Of a stretch of 41,136 nt of DNA, positions 15,728 through 23,289 are shown piece after piece. The translations under genes were made by a program, and so were the position numbers. The stretch covers positions 1 through 41,136 of IMG/VR virus record IMGVR_UViG_3300046616_000193, one strand, 5' to 3'. Source of the DNA: a virus. Under the pieces are notes generated by a model, which made no database searches, was not told the origin of the DNA, and saw only the letters and a program-made list of their open reading frames with translations. Every line of letters begins with the position of its first letter. The stretch's first letter is position 1.

Positions 15728-17293
15728 CTACTCGGTTGAATCGTTCTGCTTTGCCTGCTTCGCGGCTTGGCCTTCCGGGCCAACCTTCATGTGGTTGGCG
15801 AAGTCGGAACCGAACACCAGGCCCTTCTCCTTGGCCGTCGTGCGGAACGTGGATATCTGCTCGATCGTGTCGTTCGGATTAACGCCGCGCTTGCGCTGCA
15901 CTTCGACTTCGCTGGCAAAGCCGTTCTGTACCAGCGACTCCCACGCCAGCGCTTCCTTGAGCGGGTCAATCCACGGCATCGACTGGCCGACGAACAGGCA
16001 GTCGTCGGCCTTGTCCGGATCCACATCTGGCGGCATTTTCACCACCCCGGACAGGTGGGCGACCAGCACGAAGTCTTCCCACACCGGCTGCACGAATTGC
16101 CCGACGAATTCGTCGGTCAGCACGGCATAGTTGACCCACTGCTCGACCAGTTCCTGACGCTGCGCGGAGTAGGTGCCGCTGTAGTCGCGCGAGGTGCTGG
16201 AATACGAGGTGCCGATGCCCGCGGCGACCGCGCGCAGCTGGCCCTGCCGGAACGTGACTAGGTTCGGGTTCGGCCGGTTGGAGTCGATAAGGCCGATTTC
16301 CTCACCCGCCTGCAGGTCGTCGATGATCATGCCCGGCGAGAACTGGATCTCGCGCGCGCCGGGCTTGGTCCCATCGCCGCCCTCCGGGTTGCCGTAGGAC
16401 TGGCCGTCGCCCTTCTTGATGTAGGCCGTCAGCGATGCGGCCACCTTCGCGGCGATGCGTTCGGATTCTTCATAGTCCTTGATGTCCTCAAGGCGCGTAA
16501 CGACGCTGGCGAACTCCGAGACGCCGCGCAGCTGGCCGATGCGGTCGACCGCTTTCACGTGCAGCATCTGCGCTGCCTGGATCGGCTTCATCTCGTACGT
16601 GCCGCGGGTCCAGCGGTCGCCGATCGGGAACGCCTTGTAGACCCAGTACGCCGTCGGCTTGCCCCAGGTGTTGCGCTGGATGCCCTGCTGGATGCCGCGC
16701 GACTCGTCGTAGTAGTCCATCGGCACCATGTCCGGCTCGAGCAGCTCGAGCGAATACGGCACCCGCGTCCCGTGATCAAGCGCCGGCACATTGCCCATCA
16801 GGCGCTGCGAAAACACTTCGCCGTCGCGGAACCAGGTGCGCGCCACCAGGCGCTGGGCCCGACTCCAGCGGTGCTGCTGCGTCACCTCGGGCTTCTTCTG
16901 CCAGTCACGGTACGCCTCGCGCAACGACTTCGCGTAGTCCTCATGGATCGTGCCGTCGCGCCGGCGTGGCTGCGGCTCGATGCCGATGCCGGCCGGACCG
17001 ACCACGTTGTTGACCAGGATGCGCAGCGCGCCACGGGCAATGTCGTGGTTCTGTTCCAGGTTGCGCGCCAACGCCCGCAGCGCGACTGCGCCCTGCGTCA
17101 CCTGGGTGTCGGGCGCGCGGTGATCCAGCGTTCCCTTGCGCAGGCGTGAAGGCTTTGCTGCTTCGTATTGATTGAGGATCCGCCGCGCGGCAAGGCGGCG
17201 AAGGCCGGCGACAGGCGAGAAGAAATTGATGAGCCGATCAACAGGGTTGAGGCGGATCGTTGGCGCCTGGCGCCCTTGCTGCTGGGCGCTCAC
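15728..17293 (-). CDS. Portal protein, lambda gpB family
   Basis: The product has 521 residues and forms the dodecameric ring through which DNA is packed and ejected. Conserved lambda-portal features are visible: LNPVDRLINFFSPVAGLRRL near the N-terminus, NNVVGPAGIGIEPQPRR, RLVARTWFRDGEVFSQRL, and SYSSTSRDYSGTYSAQRQEL in the C-terminal half. It starts at a GTG (17293) that overlaps the gpW stop as GTGA; the longer frame reading into gpW is not used. Its gene ends just before a strong terminator. The C-terminal tail is Lys/Gln-rich. Confidence 0.93.
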   Translation of the reverse strand: MSAQQQGRQAPTIRLNPVDRLINFFSPVAGLRRLAARRILNQYEAAKPSRLRKGTLDHRAPDTQVTQGAVALRALARNLEQNHDIARGALRILVNNVVGPAGIGIEPQPRRRDGTIHEDYAKSLREAYRDWQKKPEVTQQHRWSRAQRLVARTWFRDGEVFSQRLMGNVPALDHGTRVPYSLELLEPDMVPMDYYDESRGIQQGIQRNTWGKPTAYWVYKAFPIGDRWTRGTYEMKPIQAAQMLHVKAVDRIGQLRGVSEFASVVTRLEDIKDYEESERIAAKVAASLTAYIKKGDGQSYGNPEGGDGTKPGAREIQFSPGMIIDDLQAGEEIGLIDSNRPNPNLVTFRQGQLRAVAAGIGTSYSSTSRDYSGTYSAQRQELVEQWVNYAVLTDEFVGQFVQPVWEDFVLVAHLSGVVKMPPDVDPDKADDCLFVGQSMPWIDPLKEALAWESLVQNGFASEVEVQRKRGVNPNDTIEQISTFRTTAKEKGLVFGSDFANHMKVGPEGQAAKQAKQNDSTE

Positions 17294-17529
17294 GAGTCGC
17301 CCCCGAAGCGCGCCACCGAGAACGTACGGCCGCCGAAAGTCGGCTGGCCACTGCTCACCCGCGACCCGCGCGCGACACGCTGCTCCCACTCCTGGCGCCC
17401 GAGGCGGATCTTGTCGAGGTCTTCCATGCCCATGGTGCGGCCCTGGAAGCTGACGTTTTTGCCATCGAGGATCGCCAGTTCGGCCTCGATGTACTTGTCA
17501 AGCATGTCTTGTGCGGTTGGCGCTGGCAT
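17290..17529 (-). CDS. gpW-like head-tail joining protein
   Basis: This 79-residue protein (AQDMLDKYIEAELAILDGKN; VSFQGRTMGMEDLDKIRLGR; QEWEQRV) has the helix-strand-helix sequence of the gpW family, which plugs the portal after packaging and prepares it for the tail. Lambda W is 68 residues. The ATG at 17529 lies 5 nt after GGGGG; an in-frame ATG at 17541 would add four residues and has no clear ribosome site. It overlaps the portal start as GTGA, the usual W-B coupling. Confidence 0.88.
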   Translation of the reverse strand: MPAPTAQDMLDKYIEAELAILDGKNVSFQGRTMGMEDLDKIRLGRQEWEQRVARGSRVSSGQPTFGGRTFSVARFGGDS

Positions 17530-17572
17530 TGGAACCCCCATCGTTATGAGGCCCAACACTAACAACCGCGGC

Positions 17573-17598
17573 GTCCACTTTCTAGGGAGAAAGTGGAC
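17573..17598. repeat. 26-bp inverted repeat, copy 3 of 3
   Basis: Identical in sequence and orientation to the copies at 2012 and 15639. It begins three bases after the stop of the Mor-like activator gene and about 45 bases before the gpW start, so it is an intergenic element of the late region. Confidence 0.95.
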
Positions 17599-17601
17599 AG
17601 C

Positions 17602-17895
17602 TTACTGACCCTTGATGATCTTGTAGAACTGGGTGCGACCGATCCCGTACTCGGCCATCAGCTCGCGCCGATTCCTGCCGTTGTAGCGCGCACGGATGTC
17701 CTGGTCGCGCGCGAGCCCACCTTCGCTCCCCCTCCAGACGTAGGCGTCGCCTTTCTTGACGTAGACCTCCTGCCCGCCCCAGACATGCCGGATTTTCTCC
17801 TCGATCGCGGTGCGCTTCTCCGGCGCCAGCCGCGCCCCGAGCTCGGCCTCGACCGTGACGAGAACGTCGGCGACGATATCTCCCATGTGGTTCAT
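17602..17895 (-). CDS. Mor-type transcription activator-like protein
   Basis: This 97-residue protein ends with a helix-turn-helix typical of the Mor/C activators of Mu-like phages (DIRARYNGRNRRELMAEYGI followed by GRTQFYKIIKGQ). The N-terminal part (DIVADVLVTVEAELGARLAP) would be the dimerisation region. Mu Mor and C bind dyad sites and switch on middle and late promoters. The gene overlaps the terminase stop as ATGA and is followed directly by an inverted repeat that occurs three times in the late region; a regulator-target link is possible but unproven. The upstream longer frame is a terminase shadow. Confidence 0.82.
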   Translation of the reverse strand: MNHMGDIVADVLVTVEAELGARLAPEKRTAIEEKIRHVWGGQEVYVKKGDAYVWRGSEGGLARDQDIRARYNGRNRRELMAEYGIGRTQFYKIIKGQ

Positions 17896-19979
17896 CCTAT
17901 TCCCCTGCTCAGCCAGGCATCCGATGCGAACCGGCTGCCTGATCTCTTTTGGACCGGCGCCGGCGGCGCTGCGCGTGCCGGTACCGTGGTTGTTGAATTT
18001 TGTTGTTCTGTTTCCGGCTCGCCGTCCGGCTGGCGCTCCACCACCGGCGCGGCGAACAGATCGCCGATCGCCGGCTGCACTTCCGCTTCGAGCGCATCCC
18101 ACCACTTCTCCGGCTTCTTGGTCAGCTCGTAGTGAGTCTCGAGCCAGACCGTGTAGACGGTGCAGTCCCAGGCCTCGACCCGCTTACGGATCGGCGACCA
18201 GCGCGACTCGGTACCGCTGGCGGTGGCCCGCTCGGCGCGGATCTCGCCCGCCATCTGCTTGTAGTACTCGTCGCTGGCATCCTTCGAGAAATGCATGTAG
18301 CCCGGGCCCGGGCGCGTGATCTGCAGCCGGCCGTAGATCAGGTCCTTCGCCAGGTTGGTACCGACCTGCCACAGAATCAGGCCGCGGCGCCGGGTCTTGC
18401 CGCGCCAGTCGAGGTCGACCTTCGACGCGCCGTCCTTGATGTGCTTTTCGCGCCCCGAGCGGCCCTTGACCGCGAAGATGCGGCGACCGAGCGCGGCGTG
18501 GGTGTGCACGAAGTTGTAGACGGCCTGCGTGTTGTGGCCGCCGGTGTCGATAGCCGACGCGTAGATGGTGAGTGAGCGGCCGCTGGCGTGCTTGAACTCG
18601 GCTTCGAACAGGTACTCGGCCACGTCCTGCCATACCTGGTCTTCGTTCGGGTTGCCGTAGAAGATGCGGTGGTCGATGTGCCACTTCTGGCAGCCGCGGC
18701 CGTAGCCCCACACCGTGACCTCGATCCGGTTGTCCTGCGTATCGCAGCCGGCCAGCAGGCGCAGGCAGCCCATCGGTACTGTGCCGAACTTGTACGGCTC
18801 GGAGCGTTGCTTGAGCTGGTCGCTGTCGGTCTTCTCGACGTCCTGCTCCCACGCTTCGCCCAGCGTGGTGTTGACGAACGCCTTCATCTTCGACATGTCG
18901 CCTTCCTGCGCTTTCGCGTGGGCGGCCATGAACTCGCGCACGAGATTTGCCCAGGTGGCGAGCGGGCTGTAGGCGGTCCAAACGTGAAATGCAACGTGCC
19001 GAGGCGGCTCGATGATCGCACCACTGGCGTTGCGGAAAACGCCAGCATGGTCGACCGTGACGCTGCCGTCTTCGTTCTGCCATCGACCATGCTCAGCCGC
19101 AGCGAGATATTGACCTTGGTCGATCAGCGCGCCGCAATCGGGATGCGGGCAAAGGTGGCGCACGGTGTCCGGATCGCCGTTCACCCACTTGAACCCTGTC
19201 GTATGGTCTTTACCACCCCATGCAAGCGGGTGGTACCTCCCGCAGTCCGGGCAGGGGATTGCATACTGCAGTCTGATATCGGCCAACATGTGCCTCGCAT
19301 CGATCAGCGAAAACCCCTTGAGTTTTGCGGTCGATCCCACCACCAGCTTGGGGAAGGTCGCACCCTCGACGCGCTTGGCGGCCAGCGTGACCGGGTCACC
19401 CTCCTTCTCGACGTCAGGGTCGAACGCATCGAGCTCGTCGAGCAGCGCGTTGTCGACCGAGATCCGGCGGTAGCTGCGCGCCGCCTTGCCGCCGCGCGTG
19501 TGCAGCACGCAGCCGAGGAACTTCTTCTGCTGCAGCGTATTGTCCTTGTGGCGCGCCATGTGCGCCGGGAACGCGCGCCGCATTGCCTTCACGTCGCGCA
19601 GCATCGGCTCGAGCTCGGTCTTGACGAATTCGTCGCTGTCGCCGTCGGTCGGCTGCCAGATCGCCTGGTTGCGGCGCTTGTGTTCGATGAAGTAGCCAAT
19701 CGCGGCCAGCAGAATCTTGGTGTACCCGACCCGCGCCGACTTCTTGAAGTCGATCTCAAAGATATCGTCGTTGCTGATGCACGCCATGATGGCGCGCTGG
19801 AACGGCCACGCCTCCCAGGCCTGCTCGACGTACGACGATTCCTTCGACAGGTAGAAGTGCTCGCGCGCCCACTGCTCCAGCGACATCGGCTCGGGCACAC
19901 CGAAGGCACCGAGCCCGCGCGATAGGCAGGCCGCGACCTCGGGCGACCTCCAGCCGAGCACTTCGGACAGGTCGCTCAT
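17892..19979 (-). CDS. Terminase large subunit, GpA family
   Basis: This 695-residue protein is the ATPase-nuclease motor that packages DNA into the prohead and cuts it at cos. The N-terminal ATPase has a variant Walker A of the GpA type (SARVGYTK, residues 81-88) and a Walker B-like DNALLDELDAFDPD. A Cys-rich zinc-binding element follows (CPDCGRYHPL and CPHPDCGALI). The C-terminal nuclease has acidic motifs such as AGCDTQDNRIEV and ASAIDTGGHNT. The last 50 residues are Pro/Gln/Ala-rich and vary in the family. It overlaps the small subunit and the Mor-like gene by ATGA. Confidence 0.95.
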   Translation of the reverse strand: MSDLSEVLGWRSPEVAACLSRGLGAFGVPEPMSLEQWAREHFYLSKESSYVEQAWEAWPFQRAIMACISNDDIFEIDFKKSARVGYTKILLAAIGYFIEHKRRNQAIWQPTDGDSDEFVKTELEPMLRDVKAMRRAFPAHMARHKDNTLQQKKFLGCVLHTRGGKAARSYRRISVDNALLDELDAFDPDVEKEGDPVTLAAKRVEGATFPKLVVGSTAKLKGFSLIDARHMLADIRLQYAIPCPDCGRYHPLAWGGKDHTTGFKWVNGDPDTVRHLCPHPDCGALIDQGQYLAAAEHGRWQNEDGSVTVDHAGVFRNASGAIIEPPRHVAFHVWTAYSPLATWANLVREFMAAHAKAQEGDMSKMKAFVNTTLGEAWEQDVEKTDSDQLKQRSEPYKFGTVPMGCLRLLAGCDTQDNRIEVTVWGYGRGCQKWHIDHRIFYGNPNEDQVWQDVAEYLFEAEFKHASGRSLTIYASAIDTGGHNTQAVYNFVHTHAALGRRIFAVKGRSGREKHIKDGASKVDLDWRGKTRRRGLILWQVGTNLAKDLIYGRLQITRPGPGYMHFSKDASDEYYKQMAGEIRAERATASGTESRWSPIRKRVEAWDCTVYTVWLETHYELTKKPEKWWDALEAEVQPAIGDLFAAPVVERQPDGEPETEQQNSTTTVPARAAPPAPVQKRSGSRFASDAWLSRGIG

Positions 19980-20503
19980 CTGAGCACCTCGTCGTCCGGC
20001 GAGTACTCCTGCGTGGGCCCGGCGTCCTCTTCCTCGTCGTCGCGCAGGTCCGCGAGCGACATCGCTGCCACGACGTTTCGCGCCTTGGCGATCTCTTTCT
20101 CGATGTTGCCGATTTCTTCCGACGACAGGCTGGGCACCCGGCGGCGCACCGCGCCAGGGATCGCATCGAAGATGCCACCGATGCGCGCGCCTGCCTTCGA
20201 CAGCACCTCTTCGATCAGCACCACCGGGGCCAACTCGCCACGCGTCACCGCGTTCTGCATTTCGATGCGCTCGCGCTGGGCCTTCGCGAGCATGGCGCGC
20301 TCCGCGACCAGGTCGAGGTCACCGCCAGCGGAGCGGCCGGCGGCGGTCTCGCGCAGGTGCGAGCAGTAGGCGTGAAGCACGGCCTGCGCTGGCATGGCCA
20401 TGTCGAGGATGCCGCGACCAACGAGGTTGCCGATGGCCTGCTGGCTCACCCCAACGAGAGCGCCGAACTGCGCCTGGGTCATCGGTTTGCTCAGGTCAGA
20501 CAA
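19976..20503 (-). CDS. Terminase small subunit, Nu1-like
   Basis: The product has 175 residues. An N-terminal winged-helix/HTH segment (MTQAQFGALVGVSQQAIGNL, residues 8-27) would bind the cos region. It is followed by a helical oligomerisation domain (LVAERAMLAKAQRERIEMQN; VLIEEVLSKAGARIGGIFDA) typical of Nu1-type proteins that pair with GpA. A TTG at 20503 is used because AAGGGGG lies 5 nt upstream; the first ATG is at codon 8 and would cut into the HTH. The acidic C-terminus likely contacts the large subunit. Confidence 0.88.
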   Translation of the reverse strand: MSDLSKPMTQAQFGALVGVSQQAIGNLVGRGILDMAMPAQAVLHAYCSHLRETAAGRSAGGDLDLVAERAMLAKAQRERIEMQNAVTRGELAPVVLIEEVLSKAGARIGGIFDAIPGAVRRRVPSLSSEEIGNIEKEIAKARNVVAAMSLADLRDDEEEDAGPTQEYSPDDEVLR

Positions 20504-20538
20504 TACAACCCCCTTGCATTCGCCCTGTGACTAGCGAA

Positions 20539-20555
20539 AATTCGGGGTTCGAATT
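20539..20555. repeat. Hairpin upstream of terminase small subunit (candidate cos area)
   Basis: AATTCG and CGAATT form a perfect 6-bp stem with a 5-nt G-rich loop, in the 96-bp gap upstream of the small terminase gene (20504-20599). In lambda-type phages the cos site lies just upstream of this gene, so the gap is the first place to look for cos. The assignment is positional only. Confidence 0.5.
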
Positions 20556-20599
20556 ACCCTTGAGCGGCCCCTTGCCGGAGTACCTTGGCCCCTGCCCGC

Positions 20600-21358
20600 T
20601 CATCGCGCAGCCGCCTCCGCCTCGGCCAGTGCCCGCTGGAATTCCTCCGGGAAGGCCGCGTCGACCGTGATCCTGGCCACGAAGTCAAAGTCGAAGATGG
20701 CCTCGTACATGGCGGACGACACGAAGATCAAGATCGGCTTGATTGCGGTCCCGCGAGCGAAGTACACGCGCTGGTAGATGCCGAGCGGGAGGCGGTCGCC
20801 CGGGCGGCCGATGAAGTATGCGTAACCCTGCTGGGTCTTGCTACCGCGCGCTAGCGCAGCCTTCCGCTTGTCCGTCATGTTCGCCTTGTAACCAGCCTCC
20901 GGGAAGGCACGGAAGTACGACAGGATCTGGACGATCTGTCCACGGTCCATGTTGCCGTATGCGTCCACCTTCGCCCCGGCACCCGGGATCGCCCGATAGC
21001 CAGGCGGCAGCGCTCCGAGCGACTGCAGCGCGCGCTCGAACCGTTTTGGTCGACGAGTGCCGCCCTGCAGCTGCGCGGCCAGGTACTTAGCCGCTGGCGT
21101 GCCCTTGCCGGCGAAATCCTTCAGCTTCACCTCGGCCGACAGGTTGCTGACAGTCGCCGGCCGGACGAAGGTGCCCGACAGGGTGAACGGCGTCGGTCGA
21201 TCGAACACGTCTTTCATCTCGTGCAGCTCGGCCGCCTCGACACGCTTGGCGGTTCGCGTGAGTGCTACCGCCGTGACGAAGTCGACCTCCCTGCGCTTCT
21301 TGCGCATTTCCTCGGTCACGTAGTCCACCGCTGCCTTCACGTCAACGTCGAACGTCAT
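20600..21358 (-). CDS. Conserved phage protein, weakly like minor tail protein Z
   Basis: This 252-residue basic protein has a helical N-terminus (KAAVDYVTEEMRKKRREVDF; VALTRTAKRVEAAELHEMKD) and a C-terminal block QRVYFARGTAIKPILIFVSS followed by FVARITVDAAFPEEFQRALA. The order of an N-terminal Ala/Arg helix, a central variable region and a late KPILIFV-type strand recalls lambda Z, which completes the tail tip, but similarity is faint and the gene lies upstream of terminase rather than among the tail genes. It overlaps the replication gene's 3' end by 17 bases. Function is uncertain. Confidence 0.7.
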   Translation of the reverse strand: MTFDVDVKAAVDYVTEEMRKKRREVDFVTAVALTRTAKRVEAAELHEMKDVFDRPTPFTLSGTFVRPATVSNLSAEVKLKDFAGKGTPAAKYLAAQLQGGTRRPKRFERALQSLGALPPGYRAIPGAGAKVDAYGNMDRGQIVQILSYFRAFPEAGYKANMTDKRKAALARGSKTQQGYAYFIGRPGDRLPLGIYQRVYFARGTAIKPILIFVSSAMYEAIFDFDFVARITVDAAFPEEFQRALAEAEAAAR

Positions 21359-22283
21359 CGCTATGCCCTCTGCGTTGCGGCACGTCCTTGCGTACCAGGT
21401 CTTTCAGGATGAGGCCATCCGGCTTGCCTGACCGGGCGGGCGGCTCCGAATCCGCCAATTCCAGCTTCGGTTGCCGGCCGGTCTCCTGCTTGTCGCCGTG
21501 GCCTCGTTCGATGAGCCCCTGGATGCGCACCCGGAACTGCTGCATTGACTCGCCGCGGATCGGCTCGATACCGAGCTCCTTCCCTTTTGCCAACGTCGCG
21601 GCGTCGTCGCGCCACCACTTGGCTTCAGTCGATCCTTTGCTCGACCGTTGCATCTTGCGGGCCGCGTTGCGCACCCAGTTGCGCCATGGCCCGTCCCATT
21701 CGGTCCTTCTGCCGCGCGGCCCATCGTCGAGCGTGGTCCAGTAATCGCGAAAGCCGTCTGCCAGTTCGGCAATGTCTGCCTCGGTGAACACTCCCGGATA
21801 GGTATCGATAGCCCAGGTCTTCCATTCTTCCGGCAGGCTCCAATCTTTGGGCAGGCGCGCAGCGCGTGCTGGTGAAGATTTCCGTGATGGTTTACCTGAT
21901 GGTTCAGTGGTGGATATGGGTGCAGCTGCTGCGGGGGTGGGGTGCGGATTCTGCGGGGGCACCCCCGCAGGTTTTGCGGGGGTGGGGTGCGGATTCTGCG
22001 GGGGTGCGGATTCTGCGGGGGACATAGGGAATGCCGCTGAATTGATGAAGTAGAACGTGCTGCGACCGGTGCGCATGACGCGCCGAATGATCCCCAGTTC
22101 TTCCATGTCGGCAAGGTGGCCCTGGACGGTGCGTTCGCCCATGCTGCACTTGACCGCCAGCGTCGGCACAGAGGGATAGCACTCGCCCTGCTCGTTCGCC
22201 CAGTCGCACAGTGCGAGCAGGACCATCTTGCGGCCCGTCGCAAGTTCCGACTTCCACGCGAGGGACATTAACGTGATGCTCAT
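21342..22283 (-). CDS. Winged-helix replication protein (phage O-like)
   Basis: This 313-residue protein has an N-terminal winged helix (about 1-75; GRKMVLLALCDWANEQGECY, PSVPTLAVKCSMGERTVQGH, MEELGIIRRVMRTGRSTFYF) as in phage replication initiators and plasmid-type HTH_36 proteins. A Pro/Ala/Asn repeat linker follows (about 85-120; PPQNPHPTPA repeats). The C-terminal half contains LPKDWSLPEEWKTWAIDTYP and WRNWVRNAARKMQRSSKGS, typical of such proteins. The DNA encoding the linker contains iteron-like direct repeats, as in lambda O with its internal origin. The ATG at 22283 is preferred to a GTG 12 bases upstream. Confidence 0.82.
   Translation of the reverse strand: MSITLMSLAWKSELATGRKMVLLALCDWANEQGECYPSVPTLAVKCSMGERTVQGHLADMEELGIIRRVMRTGRSTFYFINSAAFPMSPAESAPPQNPHPTPAKPAGVPPQNPHPTPAAAAPISTTEPSGKPSRKSSPARAARLPKDWSLPEEWKTWAIDTYPGVFTEADIAELADGFRDYWTTLDDGPRGRRTEWDGPWRNWVRNAARKMQRSSKGSTEAKWWRDDAATLAKGKELGIEPIRGESMQQFRVRIQGLIERGHGDKQETGRQPKLELADSEPPARSGKPDGLILKDLVRKDVPQRRGHSDDVRR
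21930..22021. repeat. Iteron-like direct repeats inside the replication gene (candidate origin)
   Basis: The 17-bp unit TGCGGATTCTGCGGGGG occurs at 21943-21959, 21988-22004 and 22005-22021, the last two abutting. A longer 30-bp unit containing it occurs at 21930-21959 and 21975-22004. Between them CTGCGGGGG and CCCCCGCAG (about 21951-21970) form an inverted repeat. They encode the Pro-rich linker but are also placed like the lambda origin iterons within O. Confidence 0.7.
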
Positions 22284-22435
22284 TTGCCCACGCACCCTTC
22301 TGGCGCGCCGACGGTGATCATTTGCCGTTGTTCGAGCGTATCGTGTGGACTAGGGATAAAAGTTGTCATAATCTGTGGCGGGGCGGTGTCAGGCGCGCGC
22401 CAAGCTAAACGTGGTCGTGGGCACTGGGGTCTGAT

Positions 22436-22879
22436 TTACTTCTCAGCCATCTGGCCCAGGCGCGCCACGATCTCCTCCAGCGCCCGCTCGGTGCGCCGTA
22501 CGGCGTCCCTGACCCGCTCGACCTCTTCCTTGGTAACGCGCCCGTCCTCCAGCGACCGGTGCAGCTCCTTTCCGACTTCGCCGTTGGCAGTCCAGATATG
22601 CGTCGCCATCTCTAGCACGGCCAGGTCCGACACCACCACGTCGGAAGGCATGCTCACGCACACGTAGCCGTGGTTCGCGGCCAGCGCGTGAAGGATCCGG
22701 TGGTCTCCGGTGATGCCCATGATCCGGTCGGTCTCGCCCAACGACGGAGTGTTCGATGCCGCGTTCGGATTGGCCTTGTTGCGCAAGACCGCCGCCGACA
22801 TTGCCATGCGGGTGGCCAGCGCCTCGACCCCGCCCGGGGCCTCGTGCACCGTGTTGTAAAACGCGTCCTGAACGTTCAT
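22436..22879 (-). CDS. Phage regulatory protein CII (CP76 family)
   Basis: The product has 147 residues. The N-terminal HTH region (NVQDAFYNTVHEAPGGVEAL; LATRMAMSAAVLRNKANPNA) and the following GETDRIMGITGDHRILHALA are characteristic of the CP76/CII family of P2-like and related phages. It is thought to act as a DNA-binding regulator of early transcription. The C-terminus is a charged coiled coil (VTKEEVERVRDAVRRTERAL). ATG at 22879 lies 9 nt after GAGGG; a TTG further upstream is not needed. It follows the Cro-like gene in the leftward early transcript. The 22296-22435 stretch after it holds no gene that I can support. Confidence 0.85.
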   Translation of the reverse strand: MNVQDAFYNTVHEAPGGVEALATRMAMSAAVLRNKANPNAASNTPSLGETDRIMGITGDHRILHALAANHGYVCVSMPSDVVVSDLAVLEMATHIWTANGEVGKELHRSLEDGRVTKEEVERVRDAVRRTERALEEIVARLGQMAEK

Positions 22880-22968
22880 ACGAAATGCCCTCAAAAAAAT
22901 GATGTAAACGGCTACTAAAAGAAACAGAATGCGCTCATGAAACTATTTCCAAACTTCATTGAGCTACA

Positions 22969-23229
22969 TCAAAAGAGTCGCATCGCCATTTCGGCACTCT
23001 GGTCGCAGGCAACCCGCAACTCAGGCCAGATCCTGTGCCAGTCGTCCGGCCGCAGCTCCTGGCGTGTGACCAACCCTTCGGTCTGCTCCCAGATCGCAAC
23101 GCAACGCTCCGGCGAAATGGGCGCGGTGCCGCTGGCCATCTGCGACAGGTAGGAGGGGGAAACGTTGAGCGCGCGCGCGAGCCGGGACGCGCGACCGCGG
23201 TCCCCACTGATGTAAGCCTTGAGGTCCAT
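22969..23229 (-). CDS. Cro/YdaS-like helix-turn-helix repressor
   Basis: This 86-residue protein begins MDLKAYISGDRGRASRLARA, with the HTH continuing LNVSPSYLSQMASGTAPISP. That is the pattern of Cro/YdaS-type proteins, which compete with the prophage repressor for operators and commit to lytic growth. It is divergent from the CI-like gene and its promoter (23238-23266) overlaps both operators. The start is 9 bases from the -10 element, so its mRNA leader is very short. Confidence 0.85.
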   Translation of the reverse strand: MDLKAYISGDRGRASRLARALNVSPSYLSQMASGTAPISPERCVAIWEQTEGLVTRQELRPDDWHRIWPELRVACDQSAEMAMRLF

Positions 23230-23237
23230 GACGGCCG

Positions 23238-23266
23238 AGTGTAGTGATTACTAAACACCGCGTCAA
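23238..23266 (-). promoter_or_regulatory. Leftward promoter of the Cro-like gene
   Basis: On the minus strand TTGACG (23266-23261) and TACACT (23243-23238) are separated by exactly 17 bases. The two operators cover the -10 and the -35, so bound repressor would block it. Confidence 0.8.
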
Positions 23267-23279
23267 GTGATTACTAATT
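23239..23279. promoter_or_regulatory. Two repressor operators in the divergent cI/cro region
   Basis: Site O1 at 23239-23256 has one perfect half GTTTAGTA (minus strand) and a 6/8 second half; site O2 at 23262-23279 is more degenerate. Both contain AGTGATTACTAA, and the centres are 23 bp apart. The same 18-bp site with the same 23-bp pairing is found at 24969-25009. Confidence 0.75.
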
Positions 23280-23289
23280 TAGAAAAAGC

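Noticed and set aside
13643-15739. 698-codon open frame on the plus strand opposite the protease-capsid gene
   Set aside because: Antisense shadow of a conserved gene, with composition typical of shadows.
2012-17598. The 26-bp inverted repeats as insertion-sequence ends or CRISPR repeats
   Set aside because: Only three widely separated copies exist, in one orientation, with no transposase, target duplications or spacers.
18588-19925. 445-codon open frame on the plus strand opposite terminase
   Set aside because: Antisense shadow of the GpA-type terminase gene.
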